Of a DNA stretch of 64,000 bases, positions 26,489 through 35,370 are shown piece by piece; position 1 is the stretch's first letter; every line of letters begins with the position of its first letter. The notes beneath the pieces are model-generated. The model did no database searches. It saw only the letters and a program-made list of their open reading frames with translations, and was not told the DNA's origin. Made by a program: the position numbers and the translations under genes. Where the stretch lies: positions 1,984,001 through 2,048,000 of the forward strand of contig NZ_CP080647.1 of assembly GCF_019599145.1 (NCBI RefSeq). The letters are read 5' to 3'. The stretch is from Streptomyces akebiae (GTDB lineage Bacteria > Actinomycetota > Actinomycetes > Streptomycetales > Streptomycetaceae).

Positions 26489-26848
26489 TCACTTCAGCTC
26501 GTCGTGCACCCAGCTGAGCGCTTCGACGACGGGGACCAAGCCCATGGAGGTGCCGAGCATGAGGATGACGACCTGCTCGATCTCCTCCAGCGTCGCGCCC
26601 GCGTCCTTGGCGCGGGTGCAGTGGACGCGGAACCCGCCCTCGTTGCGGGTGACGGCGAAGCCCGTGAGCAGACAGAGTTCGCGCTGCTTCGCGTCCAGGG
26701 TGCCGTGCGCGTCGGCCGCGTGGCGCAGGCCGCGGAACGCGTCCGCCACAGGGTTCGAGGTCTCCCTCAGCCGGTCGAGGTTGGACACGAAGGTGTCCTG
26801 CTTGCTCAGGGGGTAGACCGGCGGTCCGAGGGGCTTGGGCGTGCTCAC
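26489..26848 (-). CDS. Carboxymuconolactone decarboxylase/AhpD-like protein
   Basis: 119 residues from GTG at 26848 (AAGGAG 5 nt upstream), sharing GTGA with the stop of the preceding gene. The core QRELCLLTGFAVTRNEGGFRVHCTRAKDAGATLEEIEQ has the helical AhpD/CMD pattern with a conserved Glu and a His followed by Ala and Gly. The peroxidatic CxxC of AhpD is absent (one Cys in ELCLL, one in VHCTR), so a redox role is unlikely. CMD-like proteins act as decarboxylases or lyases on ring-derived acids, but the reaction here is unknown. Confidence 0.85.
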   Translation of the reverse strand: MSTPKPLGPPVYPLSKQDTFVSNLDRLRETSNPVADAFRGLRHAADAHGTLDAKQRELCLLTGFAVTRNEGGFRVHCTRAKDAGATLEEIEQVVILMLGTSMGLVPVVEALSWVHDELK

Positions 26849-27684
26849 TGCTTCTCCTTCGGTGCTGGGGTGGCGGGGTCGGCGAGCCGGGCCAGCGCGG
26901 GCAGCCCGTAGCTCTCGGCGTATTCGGCCGCCGCCGCCCCGATCACGTCGATGGGGGCCTTGGCGTACAGGCGTCGTCGGCTGACGAAGGAACCCGCCGC
27001 GGCACGGATCCGTACCGCCGACTCGGTCATGGCCAGCAGGGTCGCCGTGCCGTCGAGGATGGGCGCGCCGTCCACCTCGCGCAGACCGACGGAGTTGAGG
27101 AACGCCGTGATGCGGCCGCCCGCCGGGATGATGACCTCGGCCCCGCGGGCCATGGTCGCCCGGGCCGCCGCCAGGAACGAGTCGGTGGCCCGCTTGCGGC
27201 CCTCGTCGTCGGAGAAGCAGGCGTCCAGCTCGTGCGGGGTGAGGTCCATGCACTCGATGCCGGCCAGTCGTTCGCGCAGCTCGTACTTGGCGACGTTCTC
27301 CTCGAAGCGTCCTCCGAAGTAGGGGTTGACGCCGACCAGGGCGAACTTGCTGCCCATGAGGCACGCGGTCAGCATCGCGGTCTCCCCGTAGCCGAGCACG
27401 GGGATGTCGACCATGGAGCGGGCCTCGCGCAGGGCGGGGTCCAGGATGTTGCCGATCGCGACCGCGTCGAAGCCTGACTGCTCCGCGTCCAGCACGGAAT
27501 CCAGGATCGACACGGAGTCGAGGGCCTCCCAGAACCGGAAGCTGTCGATGCGTCCGACCCGGGCCCCCCTCAGTTCGACCTCGGTGCCTTCGGAGACGAA
27601 GTCATCGATGTACCGGCGCAGGAACGGGAAGTAGTTCGAGGAGTACGTGGCGTTGGACAGACTCAGATACAGGATGCGGGTCAC
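26845..27684 (-). CDS. Asp/Glu/hydantoin racemase-fold protein without catalytic cysteines
   Basis: 279 residues. The fold is that of the aspartate/glutamate/hydantoin racemase superfamily: DPALREARSMVDIPVLGYGE aligns with the hydantoin-racemase core, followed by KFALVG and the second-half motif. Both catalytic Cys positions are changed: the first (CFGDP in hydantoin racemases) reads GNILDP, and the second (GCAGM) reads PAGGR. Ordinary two-base racemisation is therefore not expected; decarboxylase, isomerase or binding roles are possible. It overlaps the CMD-like gene and follows the epimerase gene by 30 nt. Confidence 0.85.
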   Translation of the reverse strand: MTRILYLSLSNATYSSNYFPFLRRYIDDFVSEGTEVELRGARVGRIDSFRFWEALDSVSILDSVLDAEQSGFDAVAIGNILDPALREARSMVDIPVLGYGETAMLTACLMGSKFALVGVNPYFGGRFEENVAKYELRERLAGIECMDLTPHELDACFSDDEGRKRATDSFLAAARATMARGAEVIIPAGGRITAFLNSVGLREVDGAPILDGTATLLAMTESAVRIRAAAGSFVSRRRLYAKAPIDVIGAAAAEYAESYGLPALARLADPATPAPKEKQ

Positions 27685-27714
27685 AGGGTTCGTCTTCCGA
27701 TCTCTGGGTTCCGG

Positions 27715-28677
27715 TCACTGGGCCTGGTCGACGCTCTTGGCGTCTTCGCGGTACCAGTCGACGAACTCCCGCAGGCCGCTGAGCAGGTCGGTCGTCGCGG
27801 TGAGGCCCAGCACCGAGGCCAGCCTCTCGGCGCTGACGTACTGATACCTGGTGCGCTCGTCACGCCACTCGATGGCGCCCGGGTCACCGCCGTGGATACG
27901 CACGAGCTCCGTGTAAAGCTGCTCCGCCGTGACCGGCGGTCCGACGACGTTGACCGCCGTGCGCTCGACACCGACCGCCTCGACCGCGCGGAGGGTGGCC
28001 AGCGCCGCGTCGTCGACGTGGACGAGGGCGTGCACGGCGTCCCGTTGCCACGGCACCACCGGTCGCTCACCCCGGTCGAGCGCGTCGAGAATGTCGATCA
28101 GGATGCCGGCATTGGAGTCACGGTTGGCCCGTGGTCCATAGATCGTGCCGTATCGGAGGATGATGTACGGGGCGCCGCCGGCCTGGGCGAAGGCCTCCGC
28201 GAAAGCCTCCGCGGCCAGTTTGCTCGCCGCGTACATGCTCAGGCCGCGACGGATCGATGCCTGGTCCTCGGTGAAGGGCGGCGCGGCAGGGTCGCCGAAG
28301 GGGCCGTAGACGCTGTGGGTCGACCCGAGCACCAGGCGCTCGACACCGTGCTGGGCCGACAGGCTCACCAGGTCGTATGCCGCGCCCACGTTCACGTCGT
28401 GTGCGGCGCGCGGTGTCGTCGAGGATGCCTGAGTGCGGACCGCTGCGAGGTGGATGACCGTGTCGCTCGCGCTGACGGCCGTGTCGAGTGCCGCGGTGTC
28501 GCGCAGGTCCATGGGCAGGAACTCGACATGCTTGAGGGCGGCCAGGGCTTCAGCGCGTTCGGTGTGCACTACATCCGTGGCGACCACGTCGTAGTGGCCG
28601 GCCGCGCTGAGTTGCTCGACCACGTGCGAGCCGAGGAATCCGGCGGCCCCGGTCACCAGGACACGTCGCCGGCTCAT
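27715..28677 (-). CDS. NAD-dependent epimerase/dehydratase family protein (extended SDR)
   Basis: 320 residues from ATG at 28677, overlapping the thiolase stop (ATGA). Extended SDR: VTGAAGFLGSHVVEQL at the N-terminus, VIHLAAVRTQASS, Ser/Thr in LGSTHSVYGP, the catalytic YAASK, and ILRYGTIYGPRANRDS. Members act on nucleotide sugars, but in catabolic clusters they also serve as 3-hydroxy-steroid or aldehyde/ketone reductases. The operon holds no sugar-nucleotide genes, so a role in the acyl-CoA pathway is more likely. That is inference from context. Confidence 0.88.
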   Translation of the reverse strand: MSRRRVLVTGAAGFLGSHVVEQLSAAGHYDVVATDVVHTERAEALAALKHVEFLPMDLRDTAALDTAVSASDTVIHLAAVRTQASSTTPRAAHDVNVGAAYDLVSLSAQHGVERLVLGSTHSVYGPFGDPAAPPFTEDQASIRRGLSMYAASKLAAEAFAEAFAQAGGAPYIILRYGTIYGPRANRDSNAGILIDILDALDRGERPVVPWQRDAVHALVHVDDAALATLRAVEAVGVERTAVNVVGPPVTAEQLYTELVRIHGGDPGAIEWRDERTRYQYVSAERLASVLGLTATTDLLSGLREFVDWYREDAKSVDQAQ

Positions 28678-29888
28678 CGCGCGACCCGCTCGAAGATCGC
28701 CGCGATCCCCTGGCCGCCGCCGATGCACATGGTCTCCATTCCGTAGCGCGCGTCGCGTCGGTCGAGTTCCCGCAGCAGGTTCGCGAGGATCCGGCCGCCG
28801 GTGGCGCCGATGGGGTGGCCGAGGGAGATGCCCGAACCGTTGACGTTGACCCGCTCCAGGTCGCCATCGCCGAGTTTCCACTCGCGCAGGCAGGCGAGCA
28901 CCTGGGCGGCGAAGGCCTCGTTGAGTTCCACCAAGTCCAGATCGGACCACTGGAGCCCGGCTCGTTCGAGGGCTCGCTGCGCCGCGGGTACGGGCCCTAT
29001 GCCCATACGGTGCGGCTCCACCCCGGCCAGCGACCAGCTCACCAGCCGGGCGTACGCACGCAGTCCGAGCTGCTCGGCGCGCTGCGGCGTCGTCACGATG
29101 GCGACGGCGGCCGCGTCGTTCTGGCCGCTGGAGTTGCCCGCCGTCACGGTCGCCCCGTCGATGGTGCCCTCGAGCAGCGGCCGTAGTCGGGCCAGCGACT
29201 CGACCGTGGTGCCCGGCCGGGGGTGTTCGTCGGCGGTGACCGTGAGGTCGTCTCCCTTGCGAGCGGGCACCACGACCGGGATCGTCTCGTCGGCGAAGAG
29301 GCCGCGCTCCATCGCACTGACTGCGCGGGCGTGCGAGCGGACCGCCCACTCGTCCTGATCCGTGCGGCTGATGCCGTACTCGGCGCGCAGGTTCTCAGCG
29401 GTTTCGATCATCCCGCCGGACACGGGGAAGCGTCGGCCGCCCGAGTTGCCACGCGGCTGGGCGAGCCGGTCGAGCAGCTGGGGCTGGCGCCCCTGGTTCC
29501 AGCGCATACCGGGCATGTAGTACTCGGCCTGGCTCATGCTCTCCGCGCCGCCCGCGAGGACCAGCTGCGAGCCACCGGTCGCCACCTGCATACAGGCGTA
29601 GATCACGGCCTGCAGCCCCGATCCGCAACGCCTGTCGATCTGCAGGCCCGGGACGGTGATGTCCAGGCCCGCGTCCAGGGCGGCGATCCGGCCGATGGCC
29701 GCCGCCTCTCCGTTGGCGTAGCCCTGGCCGAAGATCACGTCGTCGATGTCGTCGGCGGTGACGCCGGTGCGGTCGACGAGGCCCTTGACCACCGTGGCGG
29801 CGAGGTGTGTGACCGGTACGTCCCTGAACACGCCCCCATAGCGCCCGACCGGGGTACGGACAGGCTCACAGATGACGGCCTCGAACAT
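28674..29888 (-). CDS. Thiolase (acyl-CoA C-acyltransferase)
   Basis: 404 residues; ATG at 29888 has AAAGGAG 8 nt upstream. A complete thiolase: nucleophilic Cys in DRRCGSGLQ near residue 90, EAFAAQ, the His of GHPIGATGGR, and the second Cys in MCIGGGQGIA. It cleaves a 3-ketoacyl-CoA with CoA to release acetyl-CoA, or another short acyl-CoA, and should be the final step for the chain processed by this operon. The length matches PcaF/PaaJ-type beta-ketoadipyl thiolases as well as general FadA. Confidence 0.93.
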   Translation of the reverse strand: MFEAVICEPVRTPVGRYGGVFRDVPVTHLAATVVKGLVDRTGVTADDIDDVIFGQGYANGEAAAIGRIAALDAGLDITVPGLQIDRRCGSGLQAVIYACMQVATGGSQLVLAGGAESMSQAEYYMPGMRWNQGRQPQLLDRLAQPRGNSGGRRFPVSGGMIETAENLRAEYGISRTDQDEWAVRSHARAVSAMERGLFADETIPVVVPARKGDDLTVTADEHPRPGTTVESLARLRPLLEGTIDGATVTAGNSSGQNDAAAVAIVTTPQRAEQLGLRAYARLVSWSLAGVEPHRMGIGPVPAAQRALERAGLQWSDLDLVELNEAFAAQVLACLREWKLGDGDLERVNVNGSGISLGHPIGATGGRILANLLRELDRRDARYGMETMCIGGGQGIAAIFERVAR

Positions 29889-29912
29889 TAGTACGGCTCC
29901 TTTGAGACGTGG

Positions 29913-30656
29913 TCAGACGCTGGATTCTCCGCCGTCGATGGCGATGGTCTGCCCCGTCAGGAAATCGGGGGCGTCGAGAGACAGGTAGGCCACGAGATCG
30001 GCGAGTTCCTCCGGCCGCCCCATGCGCCGGGCGGGGATCCTCCGTACCACCTTGGCCACCGCGGCCTCGTCGTCTCGCAGTTCGGCGTTGATGTCCGTCG
30101 CGAAATAGCCCGGCGCCACAGCGTTCACCTGCGCTCCGAACTTCGCCCACTCCGCAGCCGCGGCGCGGGTGAAGTTGATGACGGCACCCTTCGACGCGCC
30201 GTAGGCGGTGAACCCGGGCCGACCGAGCAGTCCGAACACCGAGGCGACGTTGATCGCCCGGCCGGAACCCGTCGACGCGAAGTGCCGGGCAGCCGCCCGA
30301 CTGCACAGGAACATGCCTCGGACGTTGATGTCGAAGATACGGTCCCAGTCGCCCTCGGTCATGTCGGCGAGTTGCACCTGCGCGGTGACGCCGGCGTTGT
30401 TGACGAGGACGTCCAGACGCCCGTACTCCTCCAGGCAGGCGTCGAAGAGGGCCTGCACCGACGCGGCGTCGGAGACGTCGGTCGTCACGGCCAGCGCGGT
30501 GCCGCCCTCATCGAGCACGGCGTCCCGGACTTCCGTCAGATGCTCGGGGGTACGTCCGGCGAGGACGACGGCGACCTTGCGGCGGGCCAGGCTGTGGGCG
30601 ACGGCGCGGCCGAGGCCTCGGCCCGCGCCCGTGACGATGGCTACCTGTGTGGACAT
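29913..30656 (-). CDS. SDR-family dehydrogenase (FabG-like), first gene of nine-gene operon
   Basis: 247 residues from ATG at 30656. Classical SDR: VTGAGRGLGRAVA, VLVNNAGVTAQVQ, a Ser in NVASVFGLLG, the catalytic YGASK, APGYFATDINAE and TGQTIAIDGG. A 3-hydroxyacyl-CoA or cyclic alcohol dehydrogenase is likely. There is no ribosome site; the predicted transcription start falls on the A of the ATG (promoter 30663-30691), so the mRNA may be leaderless. The stop lies 24 nt before the thiolase gene. Confidence 0.9.
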   Translation of the reverse strand: MSTQVAIVTGAGRGLGRAVAHSLARRKVAVVLAGRTPEHLTEVRDAVLDEGGTALAVTTDVSDAASVQALFDACLEEYGRLDVLVNNAGVTAQVQLADMTEGDWDRIFDINVRGMFLCSRAAARHFASTGSGRAINVASVFGLLGRPGFTAYGASKGAVINFTRAAAAEWAKFGAQVNAVAPGYFATDINAELRDDEAAVAKVVRRIPARRMGRPEELADLVAYLSLDAPDFLTGQTIAIDGGESSV

Positions 30657-30662
30657 GCCCAC

Positions 30663-30691
30663 AAGATGTCTGACATTCAACTCGCTGTCAA
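30663..30691 (-). promoter_or_regulatory. Promoter of the nine-gene operon with an embedded GntR-type operator
   Basis: On the minus strand a perfect TTGACA (complement of 30686-30691), a 17-nt spacer and CATCTT (complement of 30663-30668). The palindromic operator TGTCTGACA (30667-30675) overlaps the -10 and spacer. Six nt lie between the -10 and the ATG at 30656, which predicts a leaderless transcript. Confidence 0.6.
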
Positions 30692-31048
30692 GATGCAAGC
30701 GGGCGGCTCCACAGCCAATCCCATCGGCGTCTTAGCAGGTCGCCGCATCGAACTCGGCAGCCTTCCTCCAGCCGACCGCACCGAAGGGTTCCAGCTGCCG
30801 ACAGGCGAGGTCCAGGCGCGCGGAGTGCCCTATCAGTGACCCTCGCTCCGCCAGTCGCGAGCGGCAACCGGGGCCATCGAAACCGAGAGGCGGCGATCGC
30901 GCGCTGCGGCTCCCTCGGTCCGCGCTCGCACTTCCGAGTGCGAGCTTCGGGCACGTCGTCGCACTCACACCACCCTGGGGTTCCGCAGCCGGCACGCCTT
31001 GGATCGGCCCTCCAGGCCGCCGAAGAGGGCTCCCTACATCAAACAAAA
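30692..31048. other. Non-coding part of the divergent intergenic region
   Basis: Between the SDR promoter and the operator that faces the alcohol dehydrogenase gene. Open frames here translate to Arg/Gly/Pro-rich sequence with no family resemblance. No further element recognised. Confidence 0.45.
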
Positions 31049-31057
31049 AGTCAAACT
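31049..31057. promoter_or_regulatory. GntR-type operator in front of the alcohol dehydrogenase gene
   Basis: AGTCAAACT, part of the 13-mer GTCAAACTATTGC (31050-31062) that recurs exactly at 57837-57849 in front of the epoxide hydrolase gene. No canonical -35/-10 pair is obvious around it. The start codon is about 180 nt downstream. Confidence 0.45.
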
Positions 31058-31111
31058 ATTGCAAGCCTGTGAGGTGCATGCTCCACTGAGAGGCCGAAAC
31101 GCGAGATCGCC

Positions 31112-31152
31112 CCGCGCCAGGACACCCCGGACAGACGCGTGTCCTGGCGCGG
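31112..31152 (+). promoter_or_regulatory. 14-bp hairpin in the 5' leader of the alcohol dehydrogenase gene
   Basis: CCGCGCCAGGACAC (31112-31125) pairs perfectly with GTGTCCTGGCGCGG (31139-31152) around a 13-nt loop, 86 nt before the start codon at 31239. It lies after the operator and so probably inside the transcript. It could be an attenuator, a processing site or an mRNA stabiliser; no T-run follows. Confidence 0.55.
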
Positions 31153-31238
31153 CGCCTGTGCGACCGCAGCAAACCGTCCACCGGCCATCCGCGCGCCGAC
31201 GCTTTGCCCGGCGGCGTGACCCGACGTCAGGAGTCGAT

Positions 31239-32276
31239 ATGAAAGGGGCAGTCTTCCTGGGCGACCGCAGGGTCGAACTCCGGGACTTTCCCGACCCCCG
31301 GCCCGGACCCGGCGAGGTGGTGGTTGCCATCCGGGCGTCCGGCCTTTGCGGCAGCGACCTGCACTCCTACCGCGACCGACCAGGTCAGGTAACGACCTCG
31401 GGTAAGCGGGTGGTCGGGCACGAGCCGGCCGGCGTGGTACACACCGTGGGCCCGGGCGTCCCCGACGAGGTGGCAGCGATCGGGAACCGCGTCATGGTCC
31501 ACCATTACGCCGGATGCACACGATGCGACCACTGCCGCTCAGGCTGGCCCCAGATGTGCTCCACGGCCCCCACGCGCGTCTTCGGCACCCACGAGCATGG
31601 CGCGCACGCCCCGTTCATGCGGGTGCCCGCGGTGACGCTCGTGCCACTGGACAAGAAGCTCAATTTCTCAGCGGGAGCCGCGATCGGGTGCGGCACCGGC
31701 ACCGCATGGGGCGGACTCGATCGTCTTGGCGACGTCGGCGGGTCGACGGTCGCCGTGTTCGGACAGGGGCCCGTCGGGCTCTCGGCGACTTTGCTCGCCA
31801 CCGCGCGGGGCGCGCGCGTCATCGCGATCGACCCAGAGCCGGCCAGGCTGGCCAAGGCCCAGGAGTTCGGGGCCGTCGCGACGATCGATCCGTCATCCGT
31901 GCGAGCGACGACCGCGCTGCGCGACTTGACGGACGGCGCGGGTGTTCCCCTCGTTCTGGAGACCTCGGGCGCCACACGGGCAGCCGGGGACGGTCTCGCG
32001 TCACTCGCGCCCTGGGGCCGGATGTGCGTCGTCGGGCTGGGAGGCGAAGTACATTTCGACGTCCTCGACATGCACCGAAGCCAGATGACCCTGATGACGT
32101 CCTGGTCGATGTCCATCGTGCAGCAGCGGCAGTGTGCCGAATTCGTCGCCCGCAACGAGCTGCCGGTCGACGCGCTGTTCAGTCATCACTGGCGCCTGGA
32201 CCAGGTCGTGGAAGCGTACGAAGAGTTCGACAAGCAGTCCGCGGGCAAGGGCGTCATCGTCTTCGACGAGCCCTGA
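31239..32276 (+). CDS. Zinc-dependent medium-chain alcohol dehydrogenase
   Basis: 345 residues from ATG at 31239 (CAGGAG 5 nt upstream). MDR family with both zinc sites: catalytic ligands in GLCGSDLH and GHEPAG, and the structural four-Cys lobe GCTRCDHCRSGWPQMC. The Rossmann motif VFGQGPVGLSATLL and the Asp of VIAIDPEPARL point to NAD. It oxidises an alcohol, possibly a polyol or cyclic alcohol, to the aldehyde or ketone. It diverges from the nine-gene operon and is preceded by a GntR-type operator and a leader hairpin. Aldehyde dehydrogenases in the same cluster could take its product. Confidence 0.9.
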   Translation: MKGAVFLGDRRVELRDFPDPRPGPGEVVVAIRASGLCGSDLHSYRDRPGQVTTSGKRVVGHEPAGVVHTVGPGVPDEVAAIGNRVMVHHYAGCTRCDHCRSGWPQMCSTAPTRVFGTHEHGAHAPFMRVPAVTLVPLDKKLNFSAGAAIGCGTGTAWGGLDRLGDVGGSTVAVFGQGPVGLSATLLATARGARVIAIDPEPARLAKAQEFGAVATIDPSSVRATTALRDLTDGAGVPLVLETSGATRAAGDGLASLAPWGRMCVVGLGGEVHFDVLDMHRSQMTLMTSWSMSIVQQRQCAEFVARNELPVDALFSHHWRLDQVVEAYEEFDKQSAGKGVIVFDEP

Positions 32277-32403
32277 CCGTGCAGAAAAGCCGAATTCTTC
32301 GGTTTCCGTACCGGGCCTGCCCTTCGGCGCCCCGCCATACCGCAGGTGCGCGACGCCCAAGGCGAAGTCGACCCCCTGCTGAACGCGTCCGCGTTCGCGC
32401 GGT

Positions 32404-34899
32404 TCAGCCCGTCCGGATGTCGACCGCTTCGTCCATCGGCACACCCCCCGCCTCGGCAGGAGGCAGGGGCTGTTCGGCCCAGATGGTCTTGCCGTCGTGG
32501 GTATAGCGGGTGCCCCAGCGGGAGGCGAGCTGAGCGACCAGGAAAAGGCCACGACCTCCCTCGTCGGTGGCCCGGGCATGGCGTAGATGCGGGGCGCTGA
32601 GGCTGCTGTCGGAGACTTCGCAGATGAGCGTCTGGGTGTGGATGAGGCGCAGTGCGATGGGGCCACGTGCATGTTTGATGGCGTTGGTGACCAGCTCACT
32701 GACGATGAGTTCCGTGGTGAAAGCGAGAGATTCCAGGCCCCATTCGGCGAGCTGGCGGGTGGCGAGGGTGCGGGCCTGGGCGACCATGGCCGGGTCGATC
32801 GGCAGCTGAAAGGAGGCGACCCGGTCCGCTGCCAAACTGCGGGTGCGGGCGAGGAGCAGGGCCACGTCGTCGGAACGGCCCTCGGCGACGAGGGCGGACA
32901 TCACCGCGTCACCCAGCTGCTCGAGCGGTCGGCCAGGACCGGCCAGCACGCGGGCCAGCCGGTCCAGCGCGACGTCGATGTCCCGCCCAGGGTCCTGTAG
33001 CAGACCGTCCGTGTACAGCGCGAGCAGGCTGCCCTCGGGGAGTGGGTACTCGGCGGTTTCGAAGGGCAGGCCGCCCACCCCGAGCGGCGGGCCCGGCGGG
33101 GTGGCGTCGAGGAATTCCACAGTTCCGTCGGGGCGCACCAGGGCGGGCGGGGGGTGACCGGCGCGGGCGAAGGTGCACAAGCGGGAGACCGGGTCATAGA
33201 CGGCGTACAGACAACTGGCGCCCTGACAGTCAGGATCCTCCTCGGCCAGGCGGACGACGAGATCGTCGAGGTGGGCGAGGACCTCGTCGGGGTCGAGGTC
33301 GAGATCCGCCAGGGTGTGGACAGCGGTGCGCAGTCGCCCCATGATGGCCGCCGCGTGCAGGCCGTGCCCGGTGACATCGCCGACCAGCAGTGCGACTCGG
33401 GCACCGGACAGTGGCAGGACATCGAACCAGTCCCCGCCGGCACTGGCGTGGGCTGCGGCGGGCAAGTACCGATAGGCGGTATCCACCGCAGGAGAGTCGG
33501 GCAGTTCACGCGGCAGCAGGCTGCGCTGCAGGGCGAGAGCGGTGGTGTGTTCGCGCGTGTAGCGGCGGGCGTTGTCGATACACACCGCTGCACGCGAACA
33601 GAAGTCCTCGGCCAGGGCCAAAGCCCCCTCGTCGTACTGAGGGGAGTCGCGGTGGCGAGCGAAGACAGCCACACCAAGCGTGATCCCGCGCGCACGCAGT
33701 GGCACCACCATCGCCGAGCGGGTGCCGGACGCGCGTATCTTCTCGGCGATGCGCGGATCGAAGGCCGACTGCCCGCCGTCATCCAGCTTCTGCATGAGCT
33801 CCGGTCGCCCGCCCACCAAGCACCGAGCCTGAGGGGTGGCCGGGGCAAACGTCACTCTCTCGCTCACGGCATACGCGGCCTCCGGATTCCCCGGCCTCAC
33901 CGATCGGACTCCCGACCGGCGAAGCAGCGCCGGAGCGGCCACCGGCACGGGAGCCGGTTCGTCCCCGCGCACCGTGGCCTCCAATAGGTCGACGACGGCG
34001 AAGTCCGCCAGCCCGGGAACGGCCACGTCCGCCAGTTCCTGCGCGGTGCGCTCCACATCCAGCGTGGTGCCCAACCTCGCCCCGGCCTCAGTCAGCAGTT
34101 CCAGCCGCTGCTGGGCCCGATAGCCTTCGGTGACGTCGACGAACGTCTGGCACATACCAAGGACGTGTCCGGCCGAGTCTGTCAGCCGGAACGATGAGGA
34201 GGACCACATGCCCTCCCGCTCCGGGTCCGACGGGAGTCGACCGTGCACCGGAAAACCGATCTCCGGTTCGCCGGTGTCCCGCACCCGGCGCAGGCGCTCC
34301 TCGGCCGTCCGGAAGTCGATCTCCGGTGCGACCTCGTAGTTGCTGCGCCCGATAATCCGCTCGGCAGGCAGGCCCAGATCGCGCATGGCCACGGCATTGA
34401 CCGCGCGAAATTTCAGATCGATGCCCACAACGGTGATGGAGATCGGGGCCTGCTCGAACAGCGCTTTGAGGATCGACTGATCGAACTCCGACCGCTCCAC
34501 CTGTCGCACGTCGGCGGCGCCGACCGACCAACCGGCCTGCCCCTGACCACCCAGCACGGGGCGCACGCGCAGCGCGACCCGGATCACATGCCCGTCTCGG
34601 TGCCTCATGGCCAGCACACCGTCCCAGCCCTGCCCGGTTCCACCCCATCGGCGGTCGGCTGCGAGCGCGGCTTCACGGTCCGCCGGGGTAATCAGCAGAT
34701 TGACCGCAGGCGTTCCACAGATCTCTCTTGCCCGATAGCCGAGGAGGGATTCCGCCTCCGGGCTCCACAAAGAGATGCCGCCCTGCCCATCCACGACCGC
34801 AGTAGCCGCACCAAGCCCCTGCAGCACATTTCCCAGTCCTGCGCCGAGACCCCGGGAAGCCGTCGGTACACCCATCCATATCAGCCCATTTCTGGCCAT
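32404..34899 (-). CDS. PAS-PAS-GAF-SpoIIE-HATPase sensor phosphatase/anti-sigma kinase
   Basis: 831 residues from ATG at 34899 (AGAGG 7 nt upstream; ATG at 34914 is also possible). Domain order: PAS (about 25-125), PAS (about 145-270), GAF (about 285-455, ending CIDNARRYTREHT), the PP2C/SpoIIE phosphatase domain with GGDWFDVLPLSGARVALLVG and HGLHAAAIMGRL, then a GHKL/RsbW-like ATPase with TTELIVSELVTNAIKHA and DEGGRGLFLV. Proteins of this design sense a signal and switch anti-anti-sigma factors by dephosphorylation and phosphorylation. No sigma or anti-sigma gene is adjacent. The pseudogene at 12020-13190 is a close relative of its C-terminal half. Confidence 0.92.
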   Translation of the reverse strand: MARNGLIWMGVPTASRGLGAGLGNVLQGLGAATAVVDGQGGISLWSPEAESLLGYRAREICGTPAVNLLITPADREAALAADRRWGGTGQGWDGVLAMRHRDGHVIRVALRVRPVLGGQGQAGWSVGAADVRQVERSEFDQSILKALFEQAPISITVVGIDLKFRAVNAVAMRDLGLPAERIIGRSNYEVAPEIDFRTAEERLRRVRDTGEPEIGFPVHGRLPSDPEREGMWSSSSFRLTDSAGHVLGMCQTFVDVTEGYRAQQRLELLTEAGARLGTTLDVERTAQELADVAVPGLADFAVVDLLEATVRGDEPAPVPVAAPALLRRSGVRSVRPGNPEAAYAVSERVTFAPATPQARCLVGGRPELMQKLDDGGQSAFDPRIAEKIRASGTRSAMVVPLRARGITLGVAVFARHRDSPQYDEGALALAEDFCSRAAVCIDNARRYTREHTTALALQRSLLPRELPDSPAVDTAYRYLPAAAHASAGGDWFDVLPLSGARVALLVGDVTGHGLHAAAIMGRLRTAVHTLADLDLDPDEVLAHLDDLVVRLAEEDPDCQGASCLYAVYDPVSRLCTFARAGHPPPALVRPDGTVEFLDATPPGPPLGVGGLPFETAEYPLPEGSLLALYTDGLLQDPGRDIDVALDRLARVLAGPGRPLEQLGDAVMSALVAEGRSDDVALLLARTRSLAADRVASFQLPIDPAMVAQARTLATRQLAEWGLESLAFTTELIVSELVTNAIKHARGPIALRLIHTQTLICEVSDSSLSAPHLRHARATDEGGRGLFLVAQLASRWGTRYTHDGKTIWAEQPLPPAEAGGVPMDEAVDIRTG

Positions 34900-34914
34900 G
34901 CCGTTGCCTCTCAT

Positions 34915-35170
34915 GGTAATGACTTGGGTGGGGCCGCACTCGCGGAGGTCGTCTCGGCCCGCGCGGCCACCGTCGGCGACCCCGCCGTTACTTTCGGTGC
35001 AGAGGGGTGCGGCAAGAGAACGACGCCCGTAACGTCTGCGCCGTTCTCGGCTCGCCCCTACCTCAACGGCCAGATCGCGCAGCGAATCCGAGACTCACCC
35101 CTGGCGGTCGGTCGCGTAAGCCCCGGACGCCCGATCACTACAGCCCGCAGTCCAGGATTTCACACTTGCC
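34915..35170. other. Upstream region of the SpoIIE-type gene, no gene
   Basis: Nothing coding recognised. It should hold the promoter of the sensor phosphatase gene, but no clear -35/-10 pair was seen on the minus strand. Confidence 0.4.
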
Positions 35171-35209
35171 AGTGTCTGACAGTTGACCGACTGAAGCCTC
35201 AAAGCTAGA
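35171..35209 (+). promoter_or_regulatory. GntR-type operator plus promoter for aldehyde dehydrogenase
   Basis: The palindromic operator TGTCTGACA (35171-35179) lies directly before TTGACC (35181-35186), a 17-nt spacer and TAGATT (35204-35209), a good sigma-70-type promoter. The start codon is about 160 nt downstream. Placed upstream of the -35, the site could serve activation or repression. Confidence 0.6.
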
Positions 35210-35370
35210 TTCGCGAGGTGGGCAGCAGTCCATGCCATTCGCCGAGTCGCCCTCGTGCTGGTCCGGCCGGCTCACGGCCGCTTCTTCCTCCCCGCGCCCT
35301 GACGCGCAGGACCACTCCCGCTGCCCACCTCGGCGCCGCATGGCGCACACCCAGGAAAGGAAGGTCCTAG

